Shown here in pieces: positions 16,037 through 23,947 of a stretch of 43,467 nt of DNA. Position 1 is the first letter of the stretch. Every line of letters starts with the position of its first letter. Under the pieces are notes generated by a model. It saw only the letters and a list, made by a program, of their open reading frames with translations. It was not told where the DNA came from and made no database searches. This stretch comes from Deltaproteobacteria bacterium. Its GTDB lineage: Bacteria > Bdellovibrionota_C > UBA2361 > SZUA-149 > JADLFC01. The translations under genes were made by a program, and so were the position numbers. The stretch is taken from contig JADLFC010000046.1 of the NCBI GenBank assembly GCA_020845775.1, forward strand, positions 1-43,467, read 5' to 3'.

Positions 16037-17371
16037 CTAATTACCTCCCCCTGTCACGAGTTTGTTGAGGGATATTAAAGGAGAGTTAACTGGCTCTCCC
16101 ACAGCTGTCACTAAAGCGTCTCGACCAATTATAACATAGATTGCATTGTCTGCGGATTGGCTCACCCACTGCCGTGGCGCACCTAGATCGAGTAAATCGC
16201 CGATTTCGGCAACCGTGCCCTCTGATAATTGTGCTACCGCAGCCGCCGTTTGTCCATCAATTTCTCCATGTTCTTCGACAACTGTTCCCGAAAAATCGGC
16301 ACATACTAGACCATTCAATTTATCGCCAATGCTTAATAAGTTTGCAAGTTGCCCCATTGTCGTGCGTCCTTTGTCTGTTTGTGTAATCTCTCTATCGTGA
16401 TTTTGAGAGGTTTTTTCCTCTCGATTTTGAAAACCTCTAGGAAATTCAATTAAAGTAGCGCCGTGTGATTCGCTACTAGTCTTAACATGAGCGGCTGGAG
16501 GTTGTGGTGCTTTTTCACTCAAACGCTCTAGCTTTTGCTGTCGCCCGATATCGTGTCTGGAAGAAGCTGAGGCCGAAATGAAAACATTAGCGATATCAGG
16601 AGATTCGCTAGGATGCGAAAAACCAGAACTCCAATCGCCCTGTTCATCTAGTTTTCCCATAGCTCTAAGTATGGCTTCGTTTAAAGGTAAGAAAGTCATA
16701 GCTTCAGGAGGCGGTATAAAAACCCTATGCTCCTGACACCAGGTATTTTGCAGTGGAATTAGCTCAATTAGTGCGTCTAGTCCAACTTTGCTGAGCGTTT
16801 CAGCATGAACTAACATGTTGTTTTCTATGTAGATACTTCCGTGCCACCCTTTGGAAGAGACCACAACAAGCATCATTAACCCCTCGTTTTTTACTGATGC
16901 CCATAGTACTTTTAGAAGCGAAGTTGCATGATATTTGTAAGCTTTGCCGCTAATAATAGAAAGTAGTTCCTTCTCGTGTTTCATGCTGGAGTCCATGCTG
17001 CCAACAACTAAGATGGCTCCTTGGCGCCTAAAATTTTCTAGCTCGTTTGAATTCGGTTCTTTGTTAACGGCAATAACTAATGGCGGACTCCAAACGGCAG
17101 GAAGAGGGAATGATGGAGAGAGGCTTTGACCAGCTAAGGAAGGATCTGACACATGTGCCAATACAAATGCAATTCGGTTTTTTGCTACTATATCATTAAC
17201 TTCTCTCTCGCTCTTAGCCTTTAGAACGCTAAACTTATATCCATGTAAGGAGTAGAATGCCCTAATATTGTTTGCTACAAGTTCGTCATTCCCAAGGTAT
17301 AGACAGCAGTGAGCGTTTAGCGGCTCTGCGGTCGCGTTTGCTCTCCATAGCTGTTGTTTATTTCTATCCAT
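16037..17371 (-). CDS. Receiver-like / DUF4388 / roadblock-type regulatory protein
   Basis: This 444-residue cytoplasmic protein has three apparent parts. The first (about 20-140) looks receiver-like, with strands CCLYLGNDE and AFVLAHVSD. The second (about 145-235) carries GWHGSIYIENNMLVHAET...GLDALIEL, matching the DUF4388/PatA N-terminal pattern. After a disordered linker, a C-terminal roadblock/LC7-like domain (about 340-440) has LNGLVCADFSGTVVEEHGEIDG. Roadblock proteins usually regulate small Ras-like GTPases (as MglB does MglA), but no GTPase is present here. It lies between another roadblock-like gene and the OmpA-domain gene with gaps of 10 and 2 bases. Domain calls are by eye. Confidence 0.68.
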   Translation of the reverse strand: MDRNKQQLWRANATAEPLNAHCCLYLGNDELVANNIRAFYSLHGYKFSVLKAKSEREVNDIVAKNRIAFVLAHVSDPSLAGQSLSPSFPLPAVWSPPLVIAVNKEPNSNELENFRRQGAILVVGSMDSSMKHEKELLSIISGKAYKYHATSLLKVLWASVKNEGLMMLVVVSSKGWHGSIYIENNMLVHAETLSKVGLDALIELIPLQNTWCQEHRVFIPPPEAMTFLPLNEAILRAMGKLDEQGDWSSGFSHPSESPDIANVFISASASSRHDIGRQQKLERLSEKAPQPPAAHVKTSSESHGATLIEFPRGFQNREEKTSQNHDREITQTDKGRTTMGQLANLLSIGDKLNGLVCADFSGTVVEEHGEIDGQTAAAVAQLSEGTVAEIGDLLDLGAPRQWVSQSADNAIYVIIGRDALVTAVGEPVNSPLISLNKLVTGGGN

Positions 17372-17381
17372 AATGTTGTTA

Positions 17382-18131
17382 TTAGTGAACTTGATCTCCG
17401 AGTGCTTTGGCTAAGAATTCCTCTCTTTGTCCTGCCCCTGGAAGATTCACGGCTAATCCGTGTAGTAAGTCAGCAACTTGTCCAATTCTCAATGTCCTAG
17501 GCGTTACCCCTAAAGCTTCGAGCTCCTGCTTGATTATGTCTACTGCATTGCTGCCAAAATAGTGAACGCAGGTCTTTAAGATATGGTTAATCATGGCTTC
17601 TCCCACAGCATCGCGAGGAATTCTTTGTGCCTTGTCTGGCATCTCGTCTAAAAGAGCCTGTAGGTTTCCAGAAGGACTTCTTGGTCTTACTGGTGGTGTA
17701 TTAGTTTCTAGCGAATTTAGCTTTGTGAGATTGGTGCTGATTGTACCCTTCCTGCTTGCGCTAACTCGGGCTGGAGAAATAGAAACGGAAGCAGCTGATT
17801 TCTCAAGTTTCATGCTGGCGGCGTTAAGAGCAACGCTAATCATGGAAGTGTTTACTGAGTTTTCGAAAATAACTACAAGGTACAAATTGTGAACGTGTCT
17901 AATAAGCACCGATGCTCGTTCAAATGTTGCAGCAAATGATGAAATATTGTCCGAATCGCTAATAGAGCTATTGATCGCCGCTAGTTCCTCCACTTGCCTA
18001 ACTACTTTTGACAGTGTCGATGCATTATAGGGAGGCTGTAAGGAGTGTTCTTGGCAGCCGTAATGCTCGTCAAAGATAGCACTTCCCATAACGCCTTTTG
18101 TTTTTTCCAGTATAGCTAAGATGTTTTTCAT
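17382..18131 (-). CDS. Roadblock/LC7-like protein with C-terminal helical domain
   Basis: This 249-residue cytoplasmic protein has an N-terminal part (about 5-110) resembling a roadblock/LC7 fold: GVMGSAIFDEHYG near the start, then FERASVLIRHVHNLYLVVIFEN and a closing helix of small residues. A Ser/Thr/Arg-rich linker follows, then a helical C-terminus (about 175-245) of unknown type. Roadblock domains dimerise, so it may pair with the roadblock domain of the next gene. It starts 34 bases after the Amt gene, in the same operon. The function suggested is a scaffold or GTPase regulator; the family assignment is tentative. Confidence 0.6.
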   Translation of the reverse strand: MKNILAILEKTKGVMGSAIFDEHYGCQEHSLQPPYNASTLSKVVRQVEELAAINSSISDSDNISSFAATFERASVLIRHVHNLYLVVIFENSVNTSMISVALNAASMKLEKSAASVSISPARVSASRKGTISTNLTKLNSLETNTPPVRPRSPSGNLQALLDEMPDKAQRIPRDAVGEAMINHILKTCVHYFGSNAVDIIKQELEALGVTPRTLRIGQVADLLHGLAVNLPGAGQREEFLAKALGDQVH

Positions 18132-18165
18132 AAAGATTTACTCCTTAACGCAGATTTAAAGACTT

Positions 18166-19521
18166 TTATTCGGCATCTTCATCTGAGTCTAGTTCCGAAA
18201 CTTTTAACCCTCGAATTTCGTGCATTGCCGGCACTCTAATTCCCACCGAAGATTTAATTAGGAAGAAACATAGCAAGGATGTGCCTACGGACCAGGCAAA
18301 GCACACGACTATTCCAATAACCTGCGAGAGAAGCTGTTCTAGCATAGAGCCGGCTGGTAGCGACTCCGGTTTCCCAAACAGAGCTACGCATAGAAGACCC
18401 CAGGCTCCGCAAAAGCCGTGAACGGGAACCGCCGCCACTACGTCATCTAAGCGCAATTTCTTCAAAACGAGATCGTAACTTAAGTTGTGAATTATTCCTG
18501 CCAATAGGCCGATTACAGTTGCGGAAACGGGAGAGACTACGTCGGCGCAAGCCGTTATTGCAACGAGTCCGCCGAGAATGCCACCGATGGATTTTGCGTA
18601 TATGTCTTCATTTCTTTGAAACAAGCAGCAATGCGAAAAGGCAAATATTCCTCCTACTGCACCCGCAATATTTGTGTTTAGAATAACGCCAGGAACTTGC
18701 TCGTTCCACTCGAGAAAACTCCCCCCATTAAATCCCCACCAGCCTACCCATAAAATAAATGTTCCAACGCATAGCCAGTACGGGCTATTGGTGCGTTCTA
18801 GGTTGCAGAGCGTTCCATCGCTTTTGTAACGGCCGATACGTGGACCAACTATCCAAGCTCCTACTAATGATGACCAACCGCCTATGTTGTGAACTACGCT
18901 AGCGCCCGCGAAATCCCTAAATCCAAGTTGCTGTAGCCAGGGCTGGTTGCTGTAGACCAAGCCATTCCCCCATACCCAGTAGCTAAACATCGGATAAATA
19001 AAGCAACCCATGCAAATCATAAAAGCTAGGTAAGCCTTAAAGCTAGTGCGCTCGGCCATAGCGCCGGAAACAATAGTGGCCGAAGTGCCTGCAAAGGCAA
19101 GCTGAAAGACGAAATACATTATCTCCCGTGGCTCGTCCAAGCCGTTGCCAAGGAAGAAGCCCTTGCCGATAAAACTGCTATCGCTAAGCCCGAAGTTGAT
19201 GGCAAAGCCGAAGAGAAAGTATACAATCGTTACTACAACCCAGTCTCCAACGTTCTTTAGAGCAACTACTGTTGTGTTTTTCTCTCTTATGCATCCGAGG
19301 GTGAAGCACAAAAATCCAAGCTGCATTCCAAAGATAAGCATTGCGCATATAATTACCCAAAGCATATCTAACCTGGTGCTCACTACCTCTACTGCACTGA
19401 TAGCGCCTTGAGCAAAAACGACATCTGGTGCGATTAACGCCCATATCGCCACTGCAAGAATAGCTGAAATGGCTATTTTACTGCTGTGAATAGTAGCTTT
19501 GGTGTTGAATATTGTGTCCAT
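18166..19521 (-). CDS. amt: Ammonium transporter (Amt/MEP/Rh family)
   Basis: This 451-residue protein has an N-terminal leader followed by about 11 membrane spans. Signature regions include DFAGASVVHNIGGWSSLVGA, holding the Asp and first pore His, and the second pore His in PVHGFCGAWG. The GAMAERTSFKAY region and the cytoplasmic tail GLKVSELDSDEDAE also fit. It would conduct ammonium across the inner membrane or act as an ammonium sensor. No PII/GlnK gene is adjacent, unlike typical amtB operons. It lies 18 bases after a heme-protein gene and 34 bases before a roadblock gene, which suggests a sensing role. The family call is confident. Confidence 0.95.
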   Translation of the reverse strand: MDTIFNTKATIHSSKIAISAILAVAIWALIAPDVVFAQGAISAVEVVSTRLDMLWVIICAMLIFGMQLGFLCFTLGCIREKNTTVVALKNVGDWVVVTIVYFLFGFAINFGLSDSSFIGKGFFLGNGLDEPREIMYFVFQLAFAGTSATIVSGAMAERTSFKAYLAFMICMGCFIYPMFSYWVWGNGLVYSNQPWLQQLGFRDFAGASVVHNIGGWSSLVGAWIVGPRIGRYKSDGTLCNLERTNSPYWLCVGTFILWVGWWGFNGGSFLEWNEQVPGVILNTNIAGAVGGIFAFSHCCLFQRNEDIYAKSIGGILGGLVAITACADVVSPVSATVIGLLAGIIHNLSYDLVLKKLRLDDVVAAVPVHGFCGAWGLLCVALFGKPESLPAGSMLEQLLSQVIGIVVCFAWSVGTSLLCFFLIKSSVGIRVPAMHEIRGLKVSELDSDEDAE

Positions 19522-19539
19522 ATGACTGATGCCCTAATG

Positions 19540-20322
19540 TTACTTGTAAATTGCTAGGCTAATCGCACCGCCAAGCTCCCCTAGCTTTCCTCCTTCGGTT
19601 CTACCACCGGTTATATCTAGACTTCCCTTTGGTTCTCCATGGCATTTCAAGCAAGAGTTTCCGTAATATTCTGGTAGAATAAAACGAAATGCTTGTTTGC
19701 CTCTATGAAGATTCTCTTCGAAAAATGCTTTCCCTTTTGTCCATGTTGGCAGGCTAAATCTCGTATCCAGCACTGTTGCCTCCCAGGAGTCTGGATGGTT
19801 AGCTAAGTTGCGCACGTATGTACTTGGAGCTGTAAGCTTAATAAACATTTTGTCTCGCATCTCTCTGTTAAATGCATCGGCTACCTTCTTGGCGAAAACT
19901 GCCGGTAAAAAGTTTTTATAACGCACGCCCGGCTTGTTTATGTTGTCTTGAGCTTGATCCATGACTGAGCGGATTGCGTTAGTGAGCGCTACGACACTTT
20001 CGTTAAACGGTAGGGGCATGCTCGTCATGTCGTAGTACTTGTTCTTTGCCATTTCTTCGACTTTTGTAGCCGTAAGATCTTTATTGCCAATATCGGGGTT
20101 ATTTATCAGATCCTGGTTGTCTGAAATAACAGCTCGAGCTGCCCGAAAGTAAGTAGTTATCTCAGTTGATATTTGTTCGTAGTTTACTTGCTGCGCTGAA
20201 ACTATTCCCGTTGGCGAAATGAATAGCGAAATTATAATAAATAAGAATAAACAATAAACTCCCGCTGAGAACTGTTGCTTTTTATTCTTGATTTCTTGCC
20301 TTCGGAAAATTGCTGTAACCAT
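19540..20322 (-). CDS. Exported c-heme protein with Tll0287-like (DUF3365) domain
   Basis: This 260-residue protein has an N-terminal signal segment (VYCLFLFIIISLFISPTG) and a periplasmic domain of the DUF3365/Tll0287 type. A CxxCH heme-attachment motif, CLKCH, is at residues 224-228, followed by GEPKG and a Gly-rich end (TGGRTEGGKLGELGGAISL), the usual pattern. Such domains are known as heme-binding sensors fused to signalling proteins. Here it stands alone, upstream of the Amt gene and in the same operon. I infer a redox or gas sensor subunit that may act with Amt. Confidence 0.85.
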   Translation of the reverse strand: MVTAIFRRQEIKNKKQQFSAGVYCLFLFIIISLFISPTGIVSAQQVNYEQISTEITTYFRAARAVISDNQDLINNPDIGNKDLTATKVEEMAKNKYYDMTSMPLPFNESVVALTNAIRSVMDQAQDNINKPGVRYKNFLPAVFAKKVADAFNREMRDKMFIKLTAPSTYVRNLANHPDSWEATVLDTRFSLPTWTKGKAFFEENLHRGKQAFRFILPEYYGNSCLKCHGEPKGSLDITGGRTEGGKLGELGGAISLAIYK

Positions 20323-20398
20323 AATTCTGTGTATTTAAAAAAATTATTATCTATTAAAATTATTCACTCTCTTAAGTCTTATCTCTAGTGAGCGCCTG

Positions 20399-20695
20399 TC
20401 ATTGTAGGAGAAAAAGCCTTTCGCAAGCTTTCTTAACGATTTCGCGAGCTTCGTCTCCTTTGACGTTTTTAGTGTAAATCGCTATACATTCGTCCGCAGT
20501 TTGTGGCCCAAACATGCCAAGACCCATCTTCTTGGTTTCTTTGTTCGGGAAACTTTTATCGCAGTCGTCCAGGACTTTTTGCACAAATTCAAAAGAACCA
20601 CCTTTTTCAATTTTCATTAAAATGCATTGATAGTAATTTTGCGGGCCAAAACGGCCTACTCCAGCAAAAAGAAGCAAAATAATCAAAACGCGCAT
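20399..20695 (-). CDS. Small secreted protein with a duplicated Cys motif
   Basis: This 98-residue protein begins with a hydrophobic signal-like segment (VLIILLLFAGVG). It contains two copies of a motif of about 35 residues: RFGPQNYYQCILMKIEKG...VLDDCDKSF and MFGPQTADECIAIYTKNVKG...VKKACERLF. Each copy has FGPQ, a first Cys and a second Cys near the end, which could form a small helical disulphide unit. I recall single-copy versions as short unannotated proteins in many proteobacteria. It lies 76 bases upstream of the heme-protein gene on the same strand and may be the first gene of that operon. Function is unknown. Confidence 0.65.
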   Translation of the reverse strand: MRVLIILLLFAGVGRFGPQNYYQCILMKIEKGGSFEFVQKVLDDCDKSFPNKETKKMGLGMFGPQTADECIAIYTKNVKGDEAREIVKKACERLFLLQ

Positions 20696-21125
20696 GAATT
20701 TTCTCCGTGTTCGATTCGTTCCCTTAGTAATTATTTATTGATTTTAATAGTAGAGATTGGACACTCATGAGTTCAACCTTTATTTAAAAACGAAACCACA
20801 CTAAACCTTAACTACCTGAAACCAATTAACTCTCTCTTACTACTTTTTACTAAGGTGTCAAACACCGAACGAAACAATTGTTTTTTTCAACCACTTCTGT
20901 TGGTTGATTGAGGAAGCTTTAGTTTACCTATCTGCCCCCTCGGCCTGTTCCAATTACGGCGCAATAGCTGATACCACTCCGCTATACGGTATGGTAACGG
21001 CATGTTTTTCCTAACGCAAAAGCCTTTTGTTAAGCGTGGGGTCGGAAAGCTACTGATTATCCACGCACCTATAGTTAGATTAGATACAGAACTTCCTTGA
21101 TTGGTTTCTTTATGTGCAGCTGAGA
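20696..21125. other. Intergenic region between the biotin carboxylase paralogue and the Amt cluster
   Basis: These 430 bases probably carry the promoter of the minus-strand cluster ending at 15159. A minus-strand open stretch overlaps the end of the carboxylase gene, but its product has no recognisable features and I do not call it. A CAACCA/TGGTTG hairpin (20888-20906) has its A/T run on the wrong side for a minus-strand terminator. No RNA gene was recognised. Confidence 0.5.
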
Positions 21126-22520
21126 TTATGCGTTCAACGGGCCAACCATGTCTGGGTAAACTGTTTGATTGTTGTAGTTTTTTTCTGTCCAATTAGTATG
21201 CACTTGCCCCTGAATAAATTCAGTTTGTTTGAGCAGCCAACGATGGAATTCAAGTGTAGTGTTTACCCCTTCGATTCGATATTCGCTTAGAAGTGATCCG
21301 GCTCTTGCGAGTGCTTCGCTGCGGGTATTCCCATATATTGTTAGTTTGGATAATAGTGAATCGTAGTAAGGCGTTATTGCGGTTCCGGCTTCAATCCAGC
21401 TATCTTCTCGAACGCCTATCCCAAAAGGTCGCGAAATGTAGCTGATTTGTCCCGTCGTTGGGCTAAAATTTTTCGAGGGATTTTCTGCATATACTCTAAA
21501 TTCAATCGCATGGCCACGGTTTGAAATTTCCTGCTGTGAGTACGGAAGTTTTTTGCCATCAGCGATTAGAAGCTGCAGTTTTACTAAGTCTATGCTGGTT
21601 GTTTGCTCTGTAACAGCGTGTTCTACTTGAATCCGCGTATTCATTTCTAGAAAGTAAAAGTTGCCCCTAGCAGAGTTCTCCTCATCAGTCTCCACTAGAA
21701 ATTCTACTGTGCCAGCCCCTATATAATTGACGTGCCTTCCCAACTCTACGGCTGCTTTGCATATTCTGTCGCGAAGGTTCGCAGGTAAGTTTGGCGCAGG
21801 TGATTCCTCGACTAGTTTTTGGTGCCTACGCTGAAGTGAGCAGTCTCGCTCGAAGAGGTGCACGACATTCCCGTACGCATCGCCAAAAATTTGCACCTCT
21901 ATGTGACGAGGATTTGGGAGGTATTTCTCTACAAAGATGCCGCCATTTCCAAATGCAGCTAGCGCCTCGCGCGATGCCTCTTCAAATTTTTCCTTAAGTT
22001 GGCTTGGATCTGTCGCGATTCGCATTCCCCTACCACTTCCGCCGTATATTGCCTTAAGCATGACGGGGTAGCCGAACTCGTTAATTGCGGCTTGTGTCGC
22101 CTTTTGGCATGAGTGAACCTCCGTTCCTGGTAGCACTGGGACATTGGCTAGCGAGGCTGTTTTTCTAGCCTGATCTTTTGCTCCCATTAAAGAAATTGTT
22201 TCTGGTCTCGGGCCAACAAAAATAAGCCCATTTTTTTTTGCTGCCTCGGCAAAATAAGGATTCTCCGACAGAAAGCCATATCCAGGGTGAATCGAGTCCG
22301 CTCCTGACTGAATGGCGGCCGTGATAACTTTGTCAACATTCAAATATGTTTCCGTAGCGCTGCGCCCATTTAACGCAATGCGATAATCGGCTAGTCTAGT
22401 ATGTAGCGAGCCTTGATCGGCGTCGCTGTAAATTGCAACGGTTTCTATTTCTAGCTCTCTAGCCGCGCGGATAATGCGAACTGCTATTTCTCCCCGATTG
22501 GCTACCAATAAACGTTTCAT
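21126..22520 (-). CDS. Biotin carboxylase paralogue (stand-alone)
   Basis: This 464-residue ATP-grasp enzyme of the AccC/PycA type carboxylates biotin using ATP and bicarbonate. Visible marks are the N-terminal LLVANRGEIAVRI, IHPGYGFLSEN, the Gly-rich loop GGSGRGMRI, ERDCSLQRRHQKLVEESP, and the FLEMNTRIQVEHAVTE active-site region. It lacks a biotin carrier domain, and no carrier or carboxyltransferase gene is adjacent. A second, distinct biotin carboxylase is at 32420-33778 with its own carrier, so this copy may serve an acyl-CoA or pyruvate carboxylase encoded elsewhere, or be a redundant paralogue. It is divergent from trxB. Confidence 0.9.
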   Translation of the reverse strand: MKRLLVANRGEIAVRIIRAARELEIETVAIYSDADQGSLHTRLADYRIALNGRSATETYLNVDKVITAAIQSGADSIHPGYGFLSENPYFAEAAKKNGLIFVGPRPETISLMGAKDQARKTASLANVPVLPGTEVHSCQKATQAAINEFGYPVMLKAIYGGSGRGMRIATDPSQLKEKFEEASREALAAFGNGGIFVEKYLPNPRHIEVQIFGDAYGNVVHLFERDCSLQRRHQKLVEESPAPNLPANLRDRICKAAVELGRHVNYIGAGTVEFLVETDEENSARGNFYFLEMNTRIQVEHAVTEQTTSIDLVKLQLLIADGKKLPYSQQEISNRGHAIEFRVYAENPSKNFSPTTGQISYISRPFGIGVREDSWIEAGTAITPYYDSLLSKLTIYGNTRSEALARAGSLLSEYRIEGVNTTLEFHRWLLKQTEFIQGQVHTNWTEKNYNNQTVYPDMVGPLNA

Positions 22521-22653
22521 GAGTTGCCTATTTAAATTTGCTTAAAGGTTGTTGTAATTGTAGTTGCATTAGTATCAAATTAACATAGTTCGCCGAAGTC
22601 GAAGTTGCGCCAATGATGCTGTGTGGCAATGTCTCAATATATAGGAGGTTGAT

Positions 22654-23583
22654 ATGTCAGAAAACATTAGAAACATAATTATTCTTGGGAGCGGTCCAGC
22701 AGGGCTAACCGCGGGGCTTTATGCTAGTCGGGCAGATCTATCGCCTCTTATTATGCATGGGCCGCAACCTGGTGGGCAATTGACCACGACGACGGAGGTA
22801 GAAAATTTTCCAGGATTTCCAGGAGGTGTAATGGGCCCGCAGCTTATGGAGGATATGCAAAAGCAAGTTGTTAAATTTGGTGCGGAGATCGTCCAGGGGC
22901 TAGTAACTAAGGTGGAGTTAAGCAAACAGCCGTTTGTCGTAAGTTTCGATGGCGGTTCGGTGTTGGCTAAAGCTCTCATAGTTGCTACCGGCGCATCGGC
23001 CCGGCTGTTAGGATTGCCTAGGGAATCTGAGCTAATGGGCTATGGTTTATCGACATGCGCTACGTGTGACGGCGCCTTCTTTCGCAATAAGGAAATCGTC
23101 GTGATTGGGGGAGGAGATTCGGCGTGCGAAGAGGCCTTGTTCCTTACGAGATTCGGACGTCGCGTTCGACTAGTCCATAGGCGAGATGAACTGCGCGCAT
23201 CTAAGATAATGGCCGATAGGGTTTTGGCTCACCCAAAGATAGAAGTGCTGTGGAACAAGAAGCCAGTCGAGTTAATAGGAGAAAGGAAAGGCGGCATTAC
23301 TGGCCTCGTAGTGGAATGCGCTCAAACTCTTGAAAAGCAAACAGTCGAATGCGATGCTATATTCTATGCGATCGGACATGTCCCCAACACGGCCTTGTTT
23401 AAAGGAGCGCTAGACATGGATAGTAACGGCTACTTATTAACAAGAGCTGATAGCACGCTAACTAATATTGACGGTGTATTTGCTGCCGGCGACGTAAGGG
23501 ACCACGTATTTCGCCAGGCAATTACGGCTGCCGGCAATGGCTGCATGGCAGCTTTAGAGGCGCAAGCTTTTTTAGCTAGATAG
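22654..23583 (+). CDS. trxB: Thioredoxin reductase
   Basis: This 309-residue FAD/NADPH enzyme reduces thioredoxin. The FAD-binding GSGPAGLTAGLYA is at the N-terminus, the redox CATCDG in the middle, the NADPH-binding GGGDSACEEA follows, and FAAGDVRD is near the end; all are canonical for the low-Mr class. A strong ribosome site (AGGAGG) precedes the ATG. It is monocistronic in appearance, divergent from the biotin carboxylase paralogue, with the pilQ leader downstream. Confidence 0.96.
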   Translation: MSENIRNIIILGSGPAGLTAGLYASRADLSPLIMHGPQPGGQLTTTTEVENFPGFPGGVMGPQLMEDMQKQVVKFGAEIVQGLVTKVELSKQPFVVSFDGGSVLAKALIVATGASARLLGLPRESELMGYGLSTCATCDGAFFRNKEIVVIGGGDSACEEALFLTRFGRRVRLVHRRDELRASKIMADRVLAHPKIEVLWNKKPVELIGERKGGITGLVVECAQTLEKQTVECDAIFYAIGHVPNTALFKGALDMDSNGYLLTRADSTLTNIDGVFAAGDVRDHVFRQAITAAGNGCMAALEAQAFLAR

Positions 23584-23635
23584 GCATGTGTTGCAAGCAT
23601 GCGAATTGGCCTAGTAGCTGTGCGTAGCCGGACGT

Positions 23636-23669
23636 AAAGAGGGTTTTTTTGTTGATTTGCTCTTTTTTT
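23636..23669 (+). terminator. Weak rho-independent terminator candidate after trxB
   Basis: AAAGAG (23636-23641) pairs with CTCTTT (23660-23665) and the T-run continues to 23669. The stem is short and AT-rich, with a long T-rich loop, so it would be weak. Confidence 0.35.
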
Positions 23670-23866
23670 AATGCTTGTTTACCGAGCTTTTGGTAAAAAA
23701 AAGCAACTAAAAGTTAAATGAACTTGGAATTTTGTCATTTTTTTCCTTTACTCACCTTCAATTGCAGGCTATGAAAGACTCGTTTACCGCCAGTTTTGAT
23801 ACTCGACGGTATTCGCCTGAGCAAGCTAGATGAGGCTTCTCGGGCTTTGGTTAAATAATTAAGCCT

Positions 23867-23895
23867 TCACTGGCGTGGCAAAGTAACGCCAGTGA
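23867..23895. promoter_or_regulatory. 10-bp inverted repeat upstream of pilQ
   Basis: TCACTGGCGT (23867-23876) and ACGCCAGTGA (23886-23895) are perfect inverted arms with a 9-base loop, ending 52 bases before the pilQ ATG. It may be an operator or a leader hairpin. No T-run follows, so it is not a standard terminator. Confidence 0.45.
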
Positions 23896-23947
23896 TATTG
23901 CGAAAGAATTTTCGTTAAGATTGACCCGAGGGTGAGGAGAGAACTTC

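Larger units (their letters stand above)
23584..23947. other. Intergenic region between trxB and pilQ
   Basis: This region holds a weak terminator candidate just after trxB, an inverted pair TTTACC/GGTAAA (23678-23697), and a 10-bp perfect inverted repeat close to pilQ. No reading frame or recognised riboswitch is seen; I looked for a c-di-GMP (GEMM) core and did not find one. The pilMNOP genes that normally precede pilQ are absent. Confidence 0.5.

Noticed and set aside
20888-20906. CAACCA/TGGTTG hairpin as a terminator
   Set aside because: For transcription on the minus strand, which serves all flanking genes, the hairpin is followed by an A-run, not a T-run.
20940-20995. Minus-strand sequence with a D-arm-like AGTGGTATCAGC as a possible tRNA
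   Set aside because: No acceptor stem, anticodon arm or T-loop sequence could be matched.
20887-21192. Minus-strand open frame of about 100 codons overlapping the end of the biotin carboxylase paralogue
   Set aside because: No ribosome site, no recognisable composition or motif, and it overlaps a well-supported gene on the same strand in another frame.
23760-23860. c-di-GMP riboswitch in front of pilQ
   Set aside because: The conserved GEMM core and tetraloop receptor sequence could not be found.
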